Source of the DNA: Pteria penguin
Taxonomy: Eukaryota; Mollusca; Bivalvia; Pterioida; Pteriidae
DNA: 64,000 nt
Direction of reading: 5' to 3'
Assembly (NCBI GenBank): GCA_035048485.1
Contig: CM068592.1
Location: 40,828,045-40,892,044, forward strand
Shown here: one piece after another, positions 63,655 through 64,000 of the stretch
Position numbering within the stretch: position 1 is the first letter of the stretch
Layout of the letters: each line of letters starts with the position of its first letter
Program-made: the position numbers and the translations under genes
Notes under the pieces: model-generated
Told to the model about the DNA's origin: nothing
The model's database searches: none
What the model saw: the letters and a program-made list of their open reading frames with translations, nothing else

Positions 63655-64000
63655 AGCATCATATCAACAACCCCCGTGAAATTTGCCAGTCAGGCTGATT
63701 TAAAGTTTATATATTCCTTTAAATTACGTTAATTGTGAATCATTTACTGCTTATAGTATAAACCATTCTAATACTGATTCAATCTGAGCACTGTCAAAAA
63801 ATGATCGATTATTAAATATACTTTTTCTTAATGAAATGCTCATGGATATCCTACTTTCACTTTGAACGACGAGTCAGCTTAGATGATACAAACGCATACA
63901 AAACGTTAATTATCTACCGCTCGAGGTTTCATTCAAACTATTCATACTCTCAAAATTGTTTAGGTTCCTTTTTTTTTCGTCTCCTTCATGTACTGTGTTA
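63655..64000. other. Upstream flank, nothing else recognised
   Basis: AT-rich sequence after the second 'cccgtgaaatttgccagt' copy. No further gene is visible before the window ends. Confidence 0.5.

Overview
This window is eukaryotic nuclear DNA from an invertebrate, most likely a bivalve mollusc. The evidence is split genes with GT-AG introns, AT-rich sequence full of the palindrome tacatgta, and many copies of repeat families that I associate with bivalve genomes. These include hairpin-ended elements with ctcacctgag termini, 'tatacgccc' tandem-module elements, and a SINE tail ending in gacgttaaacaataa plus (atca)n. The species cannot be fixed from sequence alone.

Three protein-coding genes are supported. 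(1) Positions 976-16654, plus strand: the 3' twelve exons of DDX23/PRP28, the U5 snRNP DEAD-box helicase. The first exons, about 150 residues, lie upstream of the window. All helicase motifs are intact, and one intron is GC-AG. (2) Positions 26047-39192, minus strand: a three-exon gene for a protein of about 403 residues that I cannot name. Its middle intron carries a nested pile of mobile elements. (3) Positions 51682-63376, minus strand: CMPK2 (UMP-CMP kinase 2, thymidylate-kinase fold), five recognised exons. One intron holds a 4.2 kb satellite of about 111 units of 38 bp. Its proximal promoter has a triple IRF-type site (GAAATCGAAAGTGAAAGT) and a perfect NRF-1 palindrome.

Layout: 1-850 minisatellite; 976-16654 DDX23, whose introns hold a 53-bp array, a 2.5 kb hairpin-ended element, and a 40-bp array split by a TA-flanked TIR element; 16.7-26.0 kb intergenic repeats, including four mobile elements; 26.0-39.2 kb the unnamed gene, with a foldback/gypsy chimera in intron 2 and several TIR elements in intron 1; 39.3-51.3 kb intergenic, with a perfect 275-bp hairpin element, tandem-module elements and a 105-bp array; 51.7-63.4 kb CMPK2; 63.4-64 kb its promoter.

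The most unusual signals are: two DDX23 exons whose 3' ends, including the 5' splice site, have been copied in tandem into the following intron (1687-1754 and about 13230-13560); an IRF-type element on an invertebrate CMPK2; the unnamed gene; and a foldback element that has joined a gypsy integrase tail and LTR between its arms. The three genes do not obviously work together. DDX23 acts in pre-mRNA splicing and CMPK2 in mitochondrial nucleotide supply and, in vertebrates, antiviral defence.
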